5,882 bases of DNA from an uncultured Spartobacteria bacterium (GTDB lineage Bacteria; Verrucomicrobiota; Verrucomicrobiia; Chthoniobacterales; UBA6821). Below are positions 5,001-5,882 of this stretch, piece after piece. The DNA lies in assembly GCA_903831635.1 (NCBI GenBank), contig CAIKYN010000334.1, positions 1 to 5,882 of the forward strand, read 5' to 3'. Each line of letters opens with the position of its first letter. Position 1 is the first letter of the stretch. A program made the position numbers and the translations under genes. The notes beneath the pieces are model-generated. The model searched no databases, was not told the origin of the DNA, and worked only from the letters and a program-made list of their open reading frames with translations.

Positions 5001-5882
5001 TTATTCTGCCTTGGAAGCTATCATCAGTTCCAGAAATCCCGCCTCCAAAGCCAGGCCCTCCTGAATACCTCGTTCCAGAGTGCTTCGTAGCTTTTCCACA
5101 GCATCAAGGCAACGGATCAGCCTGCGGGACTCATCCTGCTCCTCGATTCCTCCCTGAGTATCAGCATGAAGCTTCCTGAGCGCTCCTCCGAAATAATCGG
5201 CTACGACTCCGAGTAAGAGCGAGCGCTCCTGCAGCACCTCGGCTTCGGAGCTCGCCTTGAGAGCTTCCTCGCGATTCTCCCAGTCTCCCTCGGTGGTCTT
5301 TCCAAAGTGCGCCTTTTCCGCAGCTAACTCCTCCTTGGTTCTCTCCGCGGCCTCCTCCCTCACCTCCTCGATGAGATCTCGGAAGATCCGCGTGAGGCCG
5401 AAGGCAGCCGTCGCATCCGTTTTCGATCCGCGCCCGAAGAACTCCGTCAGCCTCCTCGCGAGACGTTCCTCCCTGGAGCCTACGGGACGAGGAATCGTGG
5501 AATGCAGAACGACGGAGATACAGCGGGAGCGGATCGTCTCCAGCAGAGCCTCCGGAAGCTGTGTGGTCAGGATCAGAAGCGATCCGTCAGGTGGTTCTTC
5601 CAGCGTCTTCAGGAACGCATTTGCGGCCTGAGGCATGAGGCGGTCCGCATCACGCACCACCGCAACCTTACGGGAGCCTCGTTCGGGTTTGCGATGGATC
5701 GCATGCTCCAGCTCCCTCACCTGCTCGGTGAGGAGCTTGCGGGATTTCGATTCCGGCTCGATAGCATGAAAGTCGGGGTCCTTCTCCACTGCGATCTCAC
5801 CTAATCCGAGGAAAAGCGCAGCCAACTCATTGGCAAATTCCTGAACTCCGGATCCGGGCGATCCCGAAATCAAATAGGCATG
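5001..5882 (-). CDS. holB: DNA polymerase III subunit delta-prime (HolB-like), missing its first residues beyond the window
   Basis: Delta-prime is the stator subunit of the clamp loader that places the sliding clamp on primed DNA. The frame is open to the window edge and begins HAYLISGSPGSG, the usual HAYLxxGxxGxG start of the clamp-loader AAA+ domain, so only a few N-terminal residues are missing. A TTG at 5873 is internal, not the start. In window numbering, VAVVRDADRL (73-82) is the Walker B-like strand, ANAFLKTLEEPP (87-98) is the family hallmark and SRC (119-121) is the clamp-loader SRC motif. The Walker A lysine is replaced (GSPGSGVQ), as expected for the non-ATPase delta-prime subunit. 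The four-cysteine zinc module normally between Walker A and Walker B is missing. The C-terminal half is charged and helical (about 165-220), consistent with the collar domain. DnaX is unlikely, given the lost lysine and short length. Confidence 0.88.
   Translation of the reverse strand, partial: HAYLISGSPGSGVQEFANELAALFLGLGEIAVEKDPDFHAIEPESKSRKLLTEQVRELEHAIHRKPERGSRKVAVVRDADRLMPQAANAFLKTLEEPPDGSLLILTTQLPEALLETIRSRCISVVLHSTIPRPVGSREERLARRLTEFFGRGSKTDATAAFGLTRIFRDLIEEVREEAAERTKEELAAEKAHFGKTTEGDWENREEALKASSEAEVLQERSLLLGVVADYFGGALRKLHADTQGGIEEQDESRRLIRCLDAVEKLRSTLERGIQEGLALEAGFLELMIASKAE

Noticed and set aside
5871..5873. TTG as the start codon of the delta-prime gene
   Set aside because: The upstream residues H-A-Y just before it belong to the conserved HAYLxxG motif, so the frame continues past the window edge.

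Overview
The window is a densely packed run of seven genes, all on the minus strand, from a Gram-negative bacterium. In transcription order (right to left) they are: the DNA polymerase III delta-prime clamp-loader subunit (5' end outside the window), glutamate 5-kinase (proB), an ABC-2 type membrane permease, a tryptophan-rich single-span membrane protein with a TPR-like segment, a metallophosphoesterase, a family 9 glycosyltransferase of the LPS heptosyltransferase I type, and, after a 129-base gap, the N-terminal half of the radical SAM enzyme ThiH (3' end outside the window).

The first six genes look like one transcription unit. Their junctions are 10 nt, a 4-nt ATGA overlap, 34 nt, 1 nt and 18 nt. 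Only the heptosyltransferase has an obvious Shine-Dalgarno sequence, and it lies on the stop codon of the preceding gene. The functions are mixed: replication, proline synthesis, membrane transport, phosphoester hydrolysis and LPS core assembly. This looks like a housekeeping operon rather than a dedicated pathway or a mobile island. I see no transposase, integrase, phage gene, CRISPR array, tRNA or rRNA.

The heptosyltransferase implies an LPS-bearing outer membrane. The permease followed by the tryptophan-rich TPR protein, the PUA-less ProB and the zinc-module-less delta-prime remind me of Verrucomicrobiota (PVC group). That placement is from memory of family resemblance and could not be checked here.

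The only non-coding stretch of note is 574-702. It holds a purine-rich tract (minus strand), a small hairpin and a near-perfect 16-bp palindrome upstream of thiH. No TPP riboswitch and no canonical terminator or promoter can be supported there.

I do not see a novel defence, mobile or biosynthetic system. The most interesting items are the uncharacterised permease/TPR pair without a local ATPase, the serine/lysine/proline-rich insert in ProB, and the stripped-down delta-prime subunit.
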